From positions 1-64,000 of the forward strand of contig JBBACY010000016.1 of assembly GCA_041656735.1 (NCBI GenBank): a stretch of DNA of 64,000 nucleotides. Reading direction: 5' to 3'. The notes under the pieces are model-generated. The model was given only the letters and a program-made list of their open reading frames with translations, was not told the DNA's origin and did no database searches. Of the stretch, positions 26,119 through 34,872 are shown in pieces (positions within the stretch are counted from its first letter, which is position 1; every line of letters begins with the position of its first letter). Source of the stretch: Perlabentimonas sp041656735 (GTDB taxonomy: Bacteria > Bacteroidota > Bacteroidia > Bacteroidales > Tenuifilaceae). A program made the position numbers and the translations under genes.

Positions 26119-29061
26119 ATGACAAACGTCGAAAAAACAATAAGATTAAGTAAGTTGGCAAGGGATTTTAACGTTGGTATTTCTACGTTAGTGGAATTCC
26201 TAGGCAAAAAGGGGCACAAAATTGAAAGTAACCCCAACACTAAGGTAGACGCCAGCCTATACCAACTCCTTGCAAAAGAGTATGGTGCTGAGATGAACCT
26301 GAAGAAAGAATCACAAAAAGTGAGCCTCAGTAATCTACGCGATAAAAAGGAATCAGTTTCTATTGACGATATAGAAGCCAATACCCCTAGCGAAGAAGAC
26401 ATTGAGCCAGTTGACGACGAAGTTGTTATAAAAAACATTGCTCCAGAAAAAGAAATTTATCAAACCGAGAAACCTCAAATTAAACTTAAGGTTAAAGGGA
26501 AGATTGATTTAGAAAAAGAGGAGAAAGCTAAAACTCCAGAACCAACAAAACCAGTCGAACCCCAGAAGGAAGTTGAGAAGGCGCCTGAGCAGCCAAAGAA
26601 AAAGGAAGAGCCCAAAATTGAGCATATAAAAACCAAAACACAGCAGCTTGAGCAGCCTAAAGTTGTAGGTAAGGTTGATGTTAGCGAAATCGGAAAACGA
26701 AAGCCTATTAAAAAGGATAAGCCTGCACAAACACCTCCAGAGGCTAAACCAAAAGTACAGAAGCAAAAAGCTGCAACACCCGATAAAAAAGAAGCACAAC
26801 CCATAGATAGCAAGAAAACCCAACCAACTTTAAAAACCGAGGGAGAGACCCCGGTTGCTGCTCCCAAAGAAGCTCCGGAGTTTTATCGTTCGGAGGTTGA
26901 GAAACTTGCAGGGCCTACCGTTGTTGGCAAAATTGACCTTGCCAGTATGGAGCCAAAGAAAAAAACTCCTGCAGCTGCAGCTGCTTCCGATAATGCTAAG
27001 GCGAAAAAGAAACGCCGTAAGCGTATCAGAAAGGACGTACCCAAGGTTACTGTAGCATCTGGTGATAAGAAAACAGGAACTGCACCTAAATTAACAACAG
27101 CTTCAGGTGGTGCTTCAACCCTTAAGAAAAAGAAGAAAAAAGTATTACATCAGGAGGTTAGTGAAGAGGATGTACAAAAGCAGATTAAGGAAACTCTGGC
27201 TCGCCTAACCAGCAAGGGAGGACGATCCAAAGGTGCAAAGTACCGTAGAGAGAAACGTGACCTTATGAGCGTACGCCAGCAAGAAGAAATTGAGCGCGAA
27301 ATTAAAGATAAGCAGACTCTTCAGGTTACCGAGTTTGTTTCGGCAAACGAGTTGGCAAACATGATTGATGTTTCGCCCACCAAGGTAATTGAGGTTTGTA
27401 TGAACCTAGGGCTTATGGTTTCAATAAACCAACGCCTAGATGCTGAAACAATGGCGCTTGTTGCCGATGAGTTTGGTTACAAGGTTGAGTTTGTTAGCAT
27501 TGACCTACAAGAAGCAATTGGTGTTGAGGAGGATAAGCCGGAAGACTTAAAACCTCGGGCTCCAATTATTACAGTTATGGGCCACGTTGACCACGGTAAA
27601 ACCTCACTACTTGACTTTATTCGTAGCGCCAATGTTATTACAGGAGAGGCCGGTGGAATTACACAGCATATTGGAGCCTACTCTGTAGAACTACGTGAAG
27701 GCAAGCAGATTACATTCCTAGATACTCCTGGTCACGAGGCATTTACTGCAATGCGTGCAAGGGGAGCAAAAATTACCGATGTGGCTATTATTGTAGTAGC
27801 TGCCGATGATAATGTGATGCCTCAAACCATAGAGGCTATTAACCACGCAAGCGCAGCTGGCGTACCAATTGTTTTTGCAATTAATAAGGTTGATAAGCCC
27901 AATGCAAACCCAGAAAAGATAAAGGAGTCTCTGGCTAATATGAACTACCAGGTTGAGGAGTGGGGTGGAAAATACCAAAGTCAGGATATTTCAGCTAAAA
28001 CAGGATTAAATATCGACAAGCTGCTCGATAAGGTTTTACTCGAAGCCGAACTTCTTGATTTAAAGGCGAATCCATCTAAAAAAGCCGTTGGTACTATTAT
28101 TGAATCGTCGCTCGATAAGGGACGAGGATATACAGCAACTGTTTTGGTAGAGGCAGGAACGCTGCGACAGGGCGATATTATGATTGCAGGAACATATTTT
28201 GGTCGCGTAAAGGCAATGTTTAACGAGCGAGGAAAGCGTATTGATGAGGTTGGACCATCAACCCCAGTGCAGGTTATCGGTCTTAACGGAGCCCCACTGG
28301 CAGGTGACTATTTTAACCTAATGGATACCGACAAGGAAGCTAAAGATATTGCAAACAGACGTGAGCAATTGCAGCGTATGCAAGGAATTAGGTCGCAAAA
28401 GCATATTACTTTAGATGAAATTGGACGCCGTATTGCCATAGGTAACTTCCAGGAGCTAAATATTGTGCTTAAGGGAGACGTTGACGGTTCAATCGAAGCG
28501 CTATCCGACTCTCTAATAGATTTATCAACCGAGCAAATACAAGTTAATGTTATACATAAGGCTGTTGGTCAGATTTCTGAATCCGATATCCTACTGGCTG
28601 CTGCCTCTAACGCCATCGTTATAGGTTTCCAGGTGCGCCCATCATTGAGTGCGCGTAGGCTAGCCGAGAAAGAAGAGATTGACGTAAGAAAGTATTCAAT
28701 TATTTACGATGCCATTAACGAGGTTAAGGCTGCAATGGAAGGAATGCTTGCCCCTGAAATTAAAGAGGAAATTCTCGGAACTGCAGAGGTTCTAGAATCA
28801 TTCAAAATAACTAAAGTGGGTACCATTGCAGGTTGTATAGTTCGCGAAGGTAAAGTTTTGCGTAACGCAAAATGCCGATTAATACGTGATGGAATTGTTG
28901 TTTACACCGGCGATTTAGGCTCGTTAAAACGTTTCAAAGATGATGCTCGAGAGGTTGCTCACGGATTTGAGTGCGGATTAAACATCAACAACTTTAACGA
29001 TATAAAGGTGGGCGATATAATTGAATCATTCCAAGAGGTTGAAGTGAAAAGGAAGCTATAG
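26119..29061 (+). CDS. infB: Translation initiation factor IF-2
   Basis: GTPase that brings initiator fMet-tRNA to the 30S subunit, 980 residues. The first 450 residues are a long, low-complexity extension rich in Lys, Pro, Glu and Ala, usual for Bacteroidota IF-2. A short IF2_N helical domain at the very start (LSKLARDFNVGISTLVEFL) and another before the G domain (VSANELANMIDVSPTKVIEV) are visible. G domain: GHVDHGKT 488-495, DTPGHE 535-540, NKVD 589-592. Domains II-IV follow to the end. It closes the rimP operon and is followed by a terminator. The initiator tRNA it uses is encoded at 6506. Confidence 0.98.
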   Translation: MTNVEKTIRLSKLARDFNVGISTLVEFLGKKGHKIESNPNTKVDASLYQLLAKEYGAEMNLKKESQKVSLSNLRDKKESVSIDDIEANTPSEEDIEPVDDEVVIKNIAPEKEIYQTEKPQIKLKVKGKIDLEKEEKAKTPEPTKPVEPQKEVEKAPEQPKKKEEPKIEHIKTKTQQLEQPKVVGKVDVSEIGKRKPIKKDKPAQTPPEAKPKVQKQKAATPDKKEAQPIDSKKTQPTLKTEGETPVAAPKEAPEFYRSEVEKLAGPTVVGKIDLASMEPKKKTPAAAAASDNAKAKKKRRKRIRKDVPKVTVASGDKKTGTAPKLTTASGGASTLKKKKKKVLHQEVSEEDVQKQIKETLARLTSKGGRSKGAKYRREKRDLMSVRQQEEIEREIKDKQTLQVTEFVSANELANMIDVSPTKVIEVCMNLGLMVSINQRLDAETMALVADEFGYKVEFVSIDLQEAIGVEEDKPEDLKPRAPIITVMGHVDHGKTSLLDFIRSANVITGEAGGITQHIGAYSVELREGKQITFLDTPGHEAFTAMRARGAKITDVAIIVVAADDNVMPQTIEAINHASAAGVPIVFAINKVDKPNANPEKIKESLANMNYQVEEWGGKYQSQDISAKTGLNIDKLLDKVLLEAELLDLKANPSKKAVGTIIESSLDKGRGYTATVLVEAGTLRQGDIMIAGTYFGRVKAMFNERGKRIDEVGPSTPVQVIGLNGAPLAGDYFNLMDTDKEAKDIANRREQLQRMQGIRSQKHITLDEIGRRIAIGNFQELNIVLKGDVDGSIEALSDSLIDLSTEQIQVNVIHKAVGQISESDILLAAASNAIVIGFQVRPSLSARRLAEKEEIDVRKYSIIYDAINEVKAAMEGMLAPEIKEEILGTAEVLESFKITKVGTIAGCIVREGKVLRNAKCRLIRDGIVVYTGDLGSLKRFKDDAREVAHGFECGLNINNFNDIKVGDIIESFQEVEVKRKL

Positions 29062-29080
29062 CCATACAAGGGTCATAAGG

Positions 29081-29103
29081 AGGGGCGCATTGCCCCTTTT
29101 TTT
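29081..29103 (+). terminator. Intrinsic terminator after infB
   Basis: AGGGGC (29081-29086) pairs with GCCCCT (29092-29097) and is followed by a seven-base T run, 20 bp after the infB stop codon. Confidence 0.88.
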
Positions 29104-29150
29104 ATACTGCTCCGTTTTACAACCTTCTTCCAAAAATTCTTAATTTTAAA

Positions 29151-29158
29151 TATCTTTG
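29151..29158 (+). promoter_or_regulatory. Promoter -7 element of lepA
   Basis: TATCTTTG matches TAnnTTTG and lies 20 bp before the lepA ATG, after the infB terminator. The -33 region is T-rich but has no exact TTTG. Confidence 0.55.
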
Positions 29159-29178
29159 CGCTTCAAATAGAACAGAAA

Positions 29179-30966
29179 ATGAATAACATCAGGAACTTTT
29201 GCATAATTGCGCATATTGATCACGGAAAGAGTACTCTAGCCGATAGGCTTCTTGAGGCTACTAACACCCTTACCGAAAAGGAGAAACACGCACAGGTTCT
29301 CGATAGTATGGAGCTAGAGAAGGAGAAAGGAATTACCATAAAGAGCCACGCCATTCAAATGGACTACGTACTTAATGGTGAAAAATATGTGCTAAACTTA
29401 ATTGATACCCCTGGCCACGTCGATTTTTCATATGAGGTTTCACGTGCCATAGCCGCTTGCGAGGGTGCGTTGCTTATTGTTGATGCAACACAGGGTATTC
29501 AGGCTCAAACCATATCTAATCTGTATTTAGCCATAGAAAACGACCTGGAGATAATACCCGTGGTTAATAAAATTGATATGGATTCAGCAATGGTCGAAGA
29601 GGTAAAGGACCAGATAGTTGAACTTATTGGCTGCAAGCGAGACGATATTATTTCTACCAGCGCAAAAACTGGTATGGGAGTCGAATTGGTTCTCGAAACA
29701 ATTGTTGAAAAAATTCCTGCCCCAAAGGGCGACCCCGAAGCCCCTTTGCAAGCACTTATATTCGACTCAGTTTTTAACTCTTTTCGTGGAATTATAGCCT
29801 ACTTTAAGGTGATTAACGGGACCATACGTACTGGCGAGAGGGTTAAGTTTTTTAATACGAACCAGCAGTACAATGCCGATGAGGTAGGGATTTTACGTAT
29901 AAAAATGGAGCCAAGGAAAGCTGTTAGTGCTGGCGATGTTGGATACATAATATCGGGTATTAAAAACTCTGCCGAGGTAAAGGTTGGTGATACAATTACA
30001 CACGTTGATCGCCCTTGCGCCAAGGGTATTGCAGGTTTTGAAGATGTTAAACCTATGGTTTTCGCAGGTTTATACCCTGTCGAGTCTGATGATTATGAGG
30101 ATCTTAGAGCCTCACTTGATAAGCTTAAACTAAATGATGCATCTCTCACCTACGAGCCCGAAAGCTCATTGGCATTAGGGTTTGGTTTTCGTTGTGGCTT
30201 TCTAGGCCTATTACATATGGAAATTGTTCAGGAGCGTTTGTACCGTGAGTTTGATATCGACGTTATAACCACAGTACCCAACGTATCCTATAAAGTGTAT
30301 ACTACCAAAGACGAATTAATAGAAATACACAACCCTAGCGGTTTACCTGCTCCAAACTATATCGACCGTATAGAGGAACCAACAATTAAGGCTCAAATTA
30401 TAACCAATAGTGATTCGCTTGGGGTAGTTATGAAACTTTGTGTTGATAAGCGGGCAGAGCTGAAAAGCCAGGTGTTTTTAACTACAAACCGAATCGAGTT
30501 GTCTTTTGTAATGCCTCTTTCAGAAATTGTTTTCGACTTTTACGACAAGCTTAAGTCAATATCCAGAGGCTACGCATCGCTCGACTATCAAATGTATGGA
30601 TATCAGGTTGCAAAACTTGTTAGGCTCGATACGCTTCTTAATGGTGAAATGGTTGATGCCCTGTCAACGCTTATTCATCATGATTATGCTTACCCATTTG
30701 GTCGTAGGATGTGCGAAAAGTTAAAGGAGCTTATACCTCGTCAGCAGTTTGATATTGCTATTCAGGCGGCAATAGGTACAAAGGTAATTGCCCGCGAAAC
30801 CGTTAAGGCGTTACGTAAGGATGTTACTGCAAAATGCTATGGAGGCGATATTTCGCGAAAACGCAAACTTCTTGAAAAGCAAAAGAAAGGTAAGAAGAGG
30901 ATGAGGCAAGTTGGCAACGTTGAGGTTCCTCAGGAAGCTTTTTTAGCAGTCCTTAAAATGGATTAA
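29179..30966 (+). CDS. lepA: Elongation factor 4 (LepA), back-translocating GTPase
   Basis: Ribosome-bound GTPase of the EF-G group, 595 residues, that back-translocates or remodels ribosomes under stress. G1 AHIDHGKSTLADR is at about 9-21, then DSMELEKEKGITIK, DTPGHVDF and NKIDM. The LepA-specific C-terminal domain ends in the motif KCYGGDISRKRKLLEKQKKG, KKRMRQVGNVEVPQEAF, which separates it from EF-G and TypA. It has its own likely promoter and a strong terminator, so it is a single-gene unit following infB. Confidence 0.97.
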   Translation: MNNIRNFCIIAHIDHGKSTLADRLLEATNTLTEKEKHAQVLDSMELEKEKGITIKSHAIQMDYVLNGEKYVLNLIDTPGHVDFSYEVSRAIAACEGALLIVDATQGIQAQTISNLYLAIENDLEIIPVVNKIDMDSAMVEEVKDQIVELIGCKRDDIISTSAKTGMGVELVLETIVEKIPAPKGDPEAPLQALIFDSVFNSFRGIIAYFKVINGTIRTGERVKFFNTNQQYNADEVGILRIKMEPRKAVSAGDVGYIISGIKNSAEVKVGDTITHVDRPCAKGIAGFEDVKPMVFAGLYPVESDDYEDLRASLDKLKLNDASLTYEPESSLALGFGFRCGFLGLLHMEIVQERLYREFDIDVITTVPNVSYKVYTTKDELIEIHNPSGLPAPNYIDRIEEPTIKAQIITNSDSLGVVMKLCVDKRAELKSQVFLTTNRIELSFVMPLSEIVFDFYDKLKSISRGYASLDYQMYGYQVAKLVRLDTLLNGEMVDALSTLIHHDYAYPFGRRMCEKLKELIPRQQFDIAIQAAIGTKVIARETVKALRKDVTAKCYGGDISRKRKLLEKQKKGKKRMRQVGNVEVPQEAFLAVLKMD

Positions 30967-30980
30967 ACTTTTTACCACAC

Positions 30981-31020
30981 AAAAACGGGCTTTGAACATT
31001 TAGTTCAAAGCCCGTTTTTT
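30981..31020. terminator. Bidirectional terminator between lepA and the GH16-like gene
   Basis: A long stem, AAAAACGGGCTTTGAAC (30981-30997) with GTTCAAAGCCCGTTTTT (31003-31019), loop ATTTA, with A and T tracts on both sides. It serves the convergent genes on either side. Confidence 0.9.
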
Positions 31021-31040
31021 GATTTAGGAAAACCTAAACT

Positions 31041-32513
31041 CTATTCAGTAACCATTTCCCAACAACGAACCCAGCCAATCTCTAGATTTGCAGGCAGCAT
31101 ACCATCTGCTCTATCCCCTTTAACTCCAGAAGAGAAAACTAAATAGGCTGGATTTTGTGGTATATTAGAAGTGGTTTGAGCGTACGTTACCCCATTAATT
31201 TTCCATTCCAACTTGTTGGGAGTCCACTCTATACTTAAAATATAAAAACCATCACTAAAGTTAAACCCGTTAAGCGATGCTTTAAAACTATTGGGTTTTT
31301 TTTGCCCGTTTTGCCAAAACATTGAGCCCTGAACGTTAGGCTTGTTACCTCCGCTTTGTCTAATAACATCAATATGCGGAAGCATTGTATCACCAACGAG
31401 CCAGAAAGCGTGAAATACGTTGGGAGCCATGGTAAATTTAACCTTGGCTTCAAATTTGCCGTATAGCTGCCTAAACGATTGCCCTGTGTTAATTATTCCC
31501 GAGGTGTAATCAAAAGTTTGCGGAATAAAGCCAAAGCGTTTATCCCAGGCTAAGCCTTCGGCTTTTTCTTTACGGGTAACAATTTTAAGCGAGTTATTGC
31601 TTACATCAATATTGTTTCCGTTGGTATATGTGTGCTTGTCGCCTGCCAACGAGTAGCCGTTTTCTAAAAGGGTTTTACCCCAAAAATACTGGGTTATCCA
31701 TTTATTTGTGTCAAGCTTATTACTCGAAAAGTCATCTGAGAAAGTAGCTTTCCATTTTTTTATCTCATCAAACTTATGAGTGTTATTAAGGCTGGTGAAC
31801 CAAGTAATTTTTTCTGATTTCCTTAGCTTTTCGTATTCCTTAATTTTTTGGTAGGCATCAGTTTGCTCGAACTTGTTTTTTGAGAGTAAGTACTCTTTTT
31901 TCTCAGCAAACTCTTTAGTCGACAATAACTTTCCCAACTCGTAGTACCTGCTAATTTCTTCGGAGTTCTCAAGCCTTAAAAAATCTTGTAGCGGTTTCCA
32001 ACCTTTAAGTTTTAAGTACTGCTTTAGCTCATCGTCCTTTTTAAAAGAGTTAAACTCAATTTCCTTTTGGTACTCTTCCGAGTTATTCTTTTTATGTTCT
32101 TTTCGTTGACTTTTATAGCCAACAGATTGAACGAATTGCTTTAGTTCTTCATATTTCTGGGGTTTCCCCGATAAGTCAACCCTTTTGTACAGTTCAACCT
32201 TTTCGGATGATTTTACCCGAACGTAGTTGCGAATTGCCTTTTTCTTACTAAGCAATTTTAGCTCAAGCTCAAGTTTTTGTTCTTCGGAGCCTTGAAACTT
32301 CAAGGCGCCAAGTTCTTGCCTTGTTTTCTCGGGCTCTTCTGATTTGGCAAAGTTTTGGAGTTCTAAAAAAGTTTTATATTCCTCAGATTTCGAGAAATTG
32401 ATGAACTCATCGTACTCGATACGAAGGTCGTTTTGCTTTTTTTCGAACTCTTGCGTTTTTGGGAAGTGCCCAAATAACTTTAGGGTTGTAAGGCGAATGT
32501 TTTGAAGTGCCAT
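31041..32513 (-). CDS. Cytoplasmic GH16-fold protein lacking catalytic glutamates, with SEE-repeat N-terminus
   Basis: A 490-residue protein without signal peptide. Residues about 20-245 are charged and repetitive, with recurring units like KSEEYKTFLEL, NSEEYQKEIEF, NSEEISRYYELGKLL and YEKLRKSEK, likely helical or coiled. Residues about 255-490 match the GH16 beta-jelly-roll (ATFSDDFSSNKLDTNKW, GKFEAKVKF, FHAFWLVGD, FYILSIEWTPNKLEWKINGV). Where active GH16 enzymes have E-x-D-x-x-E, this protein has H380-I-D382-V-I-R385: nucleophile and acid/base glutamates are His and Arg. Hydrolysis by the normal mechanism is therefore unlikely. It lies 33 bp downstream of a SiaC-like gene in the same direction. 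A binding or scaffold role is inference. Confidence 0.82.
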   Translation of the reverse strand: MALQNIRLTTLKLFGHFPKTQEFEKKQNDLRIEYDEFINFSKSEEYKTFLELQNFAKSEEPEKTRQELGALKFQGSEEQKLELELKLLSKKKAIRNYVRVKSSEKVELYKRVDLSGKPQKYEELKQFVQSVGYKSQRKEHKKNNSEEYQKEIEFNSFKKDDELKQYLKLKGWKPLQDFLRLENSEEISRYYELGKLLSTKEFAEKKEYLLSKNKFEQTDAYQKIKEYEKLRKSEKITWFTSLNNTHKFDEIKKWKATFSDDFSSNKLDTNKWITQYFWGKTLLENGYSLAGDKHTYTNGNNIDVSNNSLKIVTRKEKAEGLAWDKRFGFIPQTFDYTSGIINTGQSFRQLYGKFEAKVKFTMAPNVFHAFWLVGDTMLPHIDVIRQSGGNKPNVQGSMFWQNGQKKPNSFKASLNGFNFSDGFYILSIEWTPNKLEWKINGVTYAQTTSNIPQNPAYLVFSSGVKGDRADGMLPANLEIGWVRCWEMVTE

Positions 32514-32546
32514 TTGTGTATTGTAATTACTTAATTTACGGGTAAA

Positions 32547-32927
32547 TTATCTGCTATGAGAAATAAACTTAAAAGGTACCTTAATATTTTCAGAGTAATC
32601 TTCACCTGCTTCAATCATATCCTCATCATCTTCAAGAAAGTGCCACTGGACCTCTATGTCATACCCGCTCCTGTGAATATCTCTACACATTTCCAGAAGT
32701 TTAAGAATCATTTTTGATGATGAGGTGTTGTAGTACTCAAAGTTAAACTCAACTTTTGTTTCTTCATTTGGTGTTTTAGCATACTCAGTAAACCATGAAA
32801 GAATTGGGCTATAAAAGTTCGAAACGTCTTCGGGTAACGAATTGCCCGAAAATTCAAAAACATTTTTCTCCCTATCCAAAATAACTTTGGGTGTTTCGTT
32901 TGTGGGCTCAATTACTAACTTTTTCAT
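32547..32927 (-). CDS. SiaC family (DUF1987) regulatory phosphoprotein
   Basis: A 126-residue protein of the DUF1987/SiaC family. Family hallmarks are TPKVILDREKNVFEFSGNSLPEDVSNFY and the core FNFEYYNTSSSKMILKLLEM. In the Pseudomonas SiaABCD pathway SiaC is phosphorylated on a threonine by the kinase SiaB, dephosphorylated by SiaA, and controls a partner enzyme. The TSSSK segment (about 66-72) is the region where such phosphorylation would occur. No SiaA or SiaB homologue lies in the window. The next gene downstream is the GH16-like protein, so the two may form a signalling pair; that link is inference. Confidence 0.82.
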   Translation of the reverse strand: MKKLVIEPTNETPKVILDREKNVFEFSGNSLPEDVSNFYSPILSWFTEYAKTPNEETKVEFNFEYYNTSSSKMILKLLEMCRDIHRSGYDIEVQWHFLEDDEDMIEAGEDYSENIKVPFKFISHSR

Positions 32928-33579
32928 ACTTAATATTTTGAAAAACCAGTTTAACTCCCAATGTTAACATAAAAAATTGAAACGGCAATGCCGAAAGCAC
33001 AATAGCTAATAGCAAATTTAACGAAAAAGAACCAATTTAGTTGTGGTTTTCGATATTAATTAATCCAATAAGTTTGCAACGCAAAGTAAAACGTTGTTTC
33101 TGGCCCTATATTTAACTGGGTTTTTGTGCTATCAAATAGGCTTAGTGGGGGTAAGTCAAGCGCTATACTGTAACAGCATTCTTATCCTTGGAGATAGGGT
33201 TCGGTTAAAGAAAAAAACTATCCAATAGGCTCACCAGTCAGCATTTACATTTTTTTTGTAAGTACCTCGAGGCTTTTAGTATGTCGTGTTAATTGAAAAT
33301 GGCGATGGTTGTATAACGAGATTTAACCCAACCTGGTTTTGAATGCTGTATTGTTTTTCTTGTATCCGTACCGCTAAATTTTAATCAATGATTGACTTTT
33401 TTCAACCGATTTTATATAAAATAGAATCGTGTTTTTTTATGAGTGATTGATGGAATACGGGAAATAAAAAGCTGCGTAAATTGGAGAAATGTGAACATCA
33501 GGCCATAGTTCAAGCATTTTGCTATTTTCAAAATATTTAATTTGTTTCCTAAAACCTACGTTGTAGGTTGAGGGCTTAC
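32928..33579 (-). other. Long intergenic region without recognisable gene
   Basis: About 650 bp, AT-rich, no coding region with a plausible start and composition on either strand. Upstream of the SiaC-like gene a TAAATTTG box on the minus strand (33020-33013) could be its -7 element. A short palindrome, AACCTACGTTGTAGGTT, sits at 33553-33569 just downstream of crcB and could help end that transcript. I see no RNA gene I can name. Confidence 0.4.
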
Positions 33580-33954
33580 TTATATTCTTCCAGCAATTAA
33601 AAGCCCACCAAAAGTTGCTGTAACACAAAGCACTATGCTGCCAAGGACATAGAGTATTAAGGTTATATTATGGCCTTGCTGAAAGAGGGTCAAGGTTTCG
33701 CTACTAAAAGTTGAGAAGGTACTAAACCCGCCACAAAAACCTACAGCTAAAAATAACCGTGCAGTTGGCGAAAGAATTTGTTTGTGCTCAGCAAGCCCAA
33801 TTATGAAACCTAAAGCGAAACAAGCAACTACGTTAACTACAAAAGTTCCGTAGGGAAAATGAAAGTTGTGCAAACTATTAACCCATTTGCCAAGTCCGAA
33901 CCTTGTAAGTCCGCCAAGTCCGCTACCAATGAATACTGCAATTAATTCTTTCAT
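33580..33954 (-). CDS. crcB: Fluoride efflux channel CrcB/Fluc
   Basis: Small integral membrane protein, 124 residues with four hydrophobic helices, which dimerises in antiparallel fashion to export fluoride. The family motifs are present: GSGLGGLTRFGLGKW near the N-terminus, NVVACFALGF, and GFCGGFSTFSTFSSE, which contains the pore phenylalanines and the Na+ site. Length is normal for single-domain Fluc. I looked upstream for a fluoride riboswitch and did not recognise one. It follows the two-component genes in the same direction after about 190 bp. Confidence 0.95.
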   Translation of the reverse strand: MKELIAVFIGSGLGGLTRFGLGKWVNSLHNFHFPYGTFVVNVVACFALGFIIGLAEHKQILSPTARLFLAVGFCGGFSTFSTFSSETLTLFQQGHNITLILYVLGSIVLCVTATFGGLLIAGRI

Positions 33955-34046
33955 TTTATGCTGGCTGTTTTATACGCATTTCGTTGATACGTGTACGATT
34001 CTAAAATGTTAGGTTGGTACAATTAGTAACAGGACTGCTAGTAATG

Positions 34047-34074
34047 GCTGGCGATGTTTTTGCACTTCGCCAGC
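34047..34074 (-). promoter_or_regulatory. Hairpin between the response regulator gene and crcB
   Basis: GCTGGCGA (34047-34054) pairs perfectly with TCGCCAGC (34067-34074) around a 12-base loop. It is 74 bp past the response-regulator stop and about 95 bp before the crcB start. There is no T run, so it is not a standard intrinsic terminator; it may be an mRNA 3'-end or leader structure. Confidence 0.4.
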
Positions 34075-34147
34075 AAACTATGAGTTTTATTTACCGTTAT
34101 GACCTTAAAAGTTAAATGATTAGCAACCTAATCAGCAAAACAAGCAT

Positions 34148-34846
34148 TTAAGTGTTTGATATTAATTTAAACCCCTTACCCCTTACATTTATAATCTCAA
34201 CTTCTGGGTCGCTGCTCAGGTATTTTCGTAGTTTGGTTATGTAAACGTCCATACTGCGCGCATTAAAATAGCTATCGTCTATCCATATTGTTTTAAGGGC
34301 AAAATTTCTGTCGAGTACCGCATTCTTGTTAAGGCATAGATATCTTAGTAATTCTGACTCCTTTGTGGTTAGTCGTCTCGCATCCTCACCCAATTTTAGC
34401 ATTTGCTTGGTTACGTCAAACTCAAAAGCGCCAATCTGAAAAACCTCCTGTCCATCTGCTGCGTTTTCATTACGAGTACGCCTAAGAATGGCTTCAATTC
34501 GAAAAAGTAGCTCTTCGATGCTGAAAGGTTTAGTCATATAATCGTCGGCTCCTAAGGTAAATCCTTCCAAAACATCTTCTTTCATCGATTTAGCCGTAAG
34601 AAACAGTATGGGCATATTGTTGTTAATGGTTCTAATCTCTTTGGCAAGGGTAAAGCCATCTTTTATGGGCATCATCACGTCTAGTATGCAAATATCGTAA
34701 TGGTTCGTATTAAACCCTTTGTAGGCCTTATCACCATCTTTAAAAAGGTCTGTTTCGTAACCTTTGGCATTTAGATACTCTTTTAGTAGTAACCCTAAAT
34801 TTTCATCGTCTTCGGCAAGTAAAACTCTTGTTTTTGGCTTTTCCAT
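34148..34846 (-). CDS. OmpR-family response regulator (RprY-like)
   Basis: A 232-residue response regulator. The receiver domain (about 1-120) has the acidic pair AEDDEN, the phospho-acceptor Asp56 in ICILDVMMP, and the conserved Lys in MTKPFS. The C-terminal winged helix (about 135-230) is the OmpR/PhoB type, with ARSMDVYITKLRKYL as recognition helix. I start at the ATG giving MEKPKTRVLLAEDD; an ATG four codons earlier is possible. It follows the sensor kinase gene by 14 bp. The pair resembles Bacteroides RprXY, but the regulated genes are unknown. Confidence 0.92.
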   Translation of the reverse strand: MEKPKTRVLLAEDDENLGLLLKEYLNAKGYETDLFKDGDKAYKGFNTNHYDICILDVMMPIKDGFTLAKEIRTINNNMPILFLTAKSMKEDVLEGFTLGADDYMTKPFSIEELLFRIEAILRRTRNENAADGQEVFQIGAFEFDVTKQMLKLGEDARRLTTKESELLRYLCLNKNAVLDRNFALKTIWIDDSYFNARSMDVYITKLRKYLSSDPEVEIINVRGKGFKLISNT

Positions 34847-34872
34847 GGTCGGTATCATTAGTTTAAATGTTT

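Noticed and set aside
26475..26867. Long open frames antisense to the infB N-terminal region
   Set aside because: They mirror the Lys/Pro/Glu-rich low-complexity repeat of IF-2 and have Phe/Ser/Cys-rich products with no family features.
33955..34147. Fluoride riboswitch upstream of crcB
   Set aside because: The conserved crcB-motif segments were not found; only a simple 8-bp hairpin is present.
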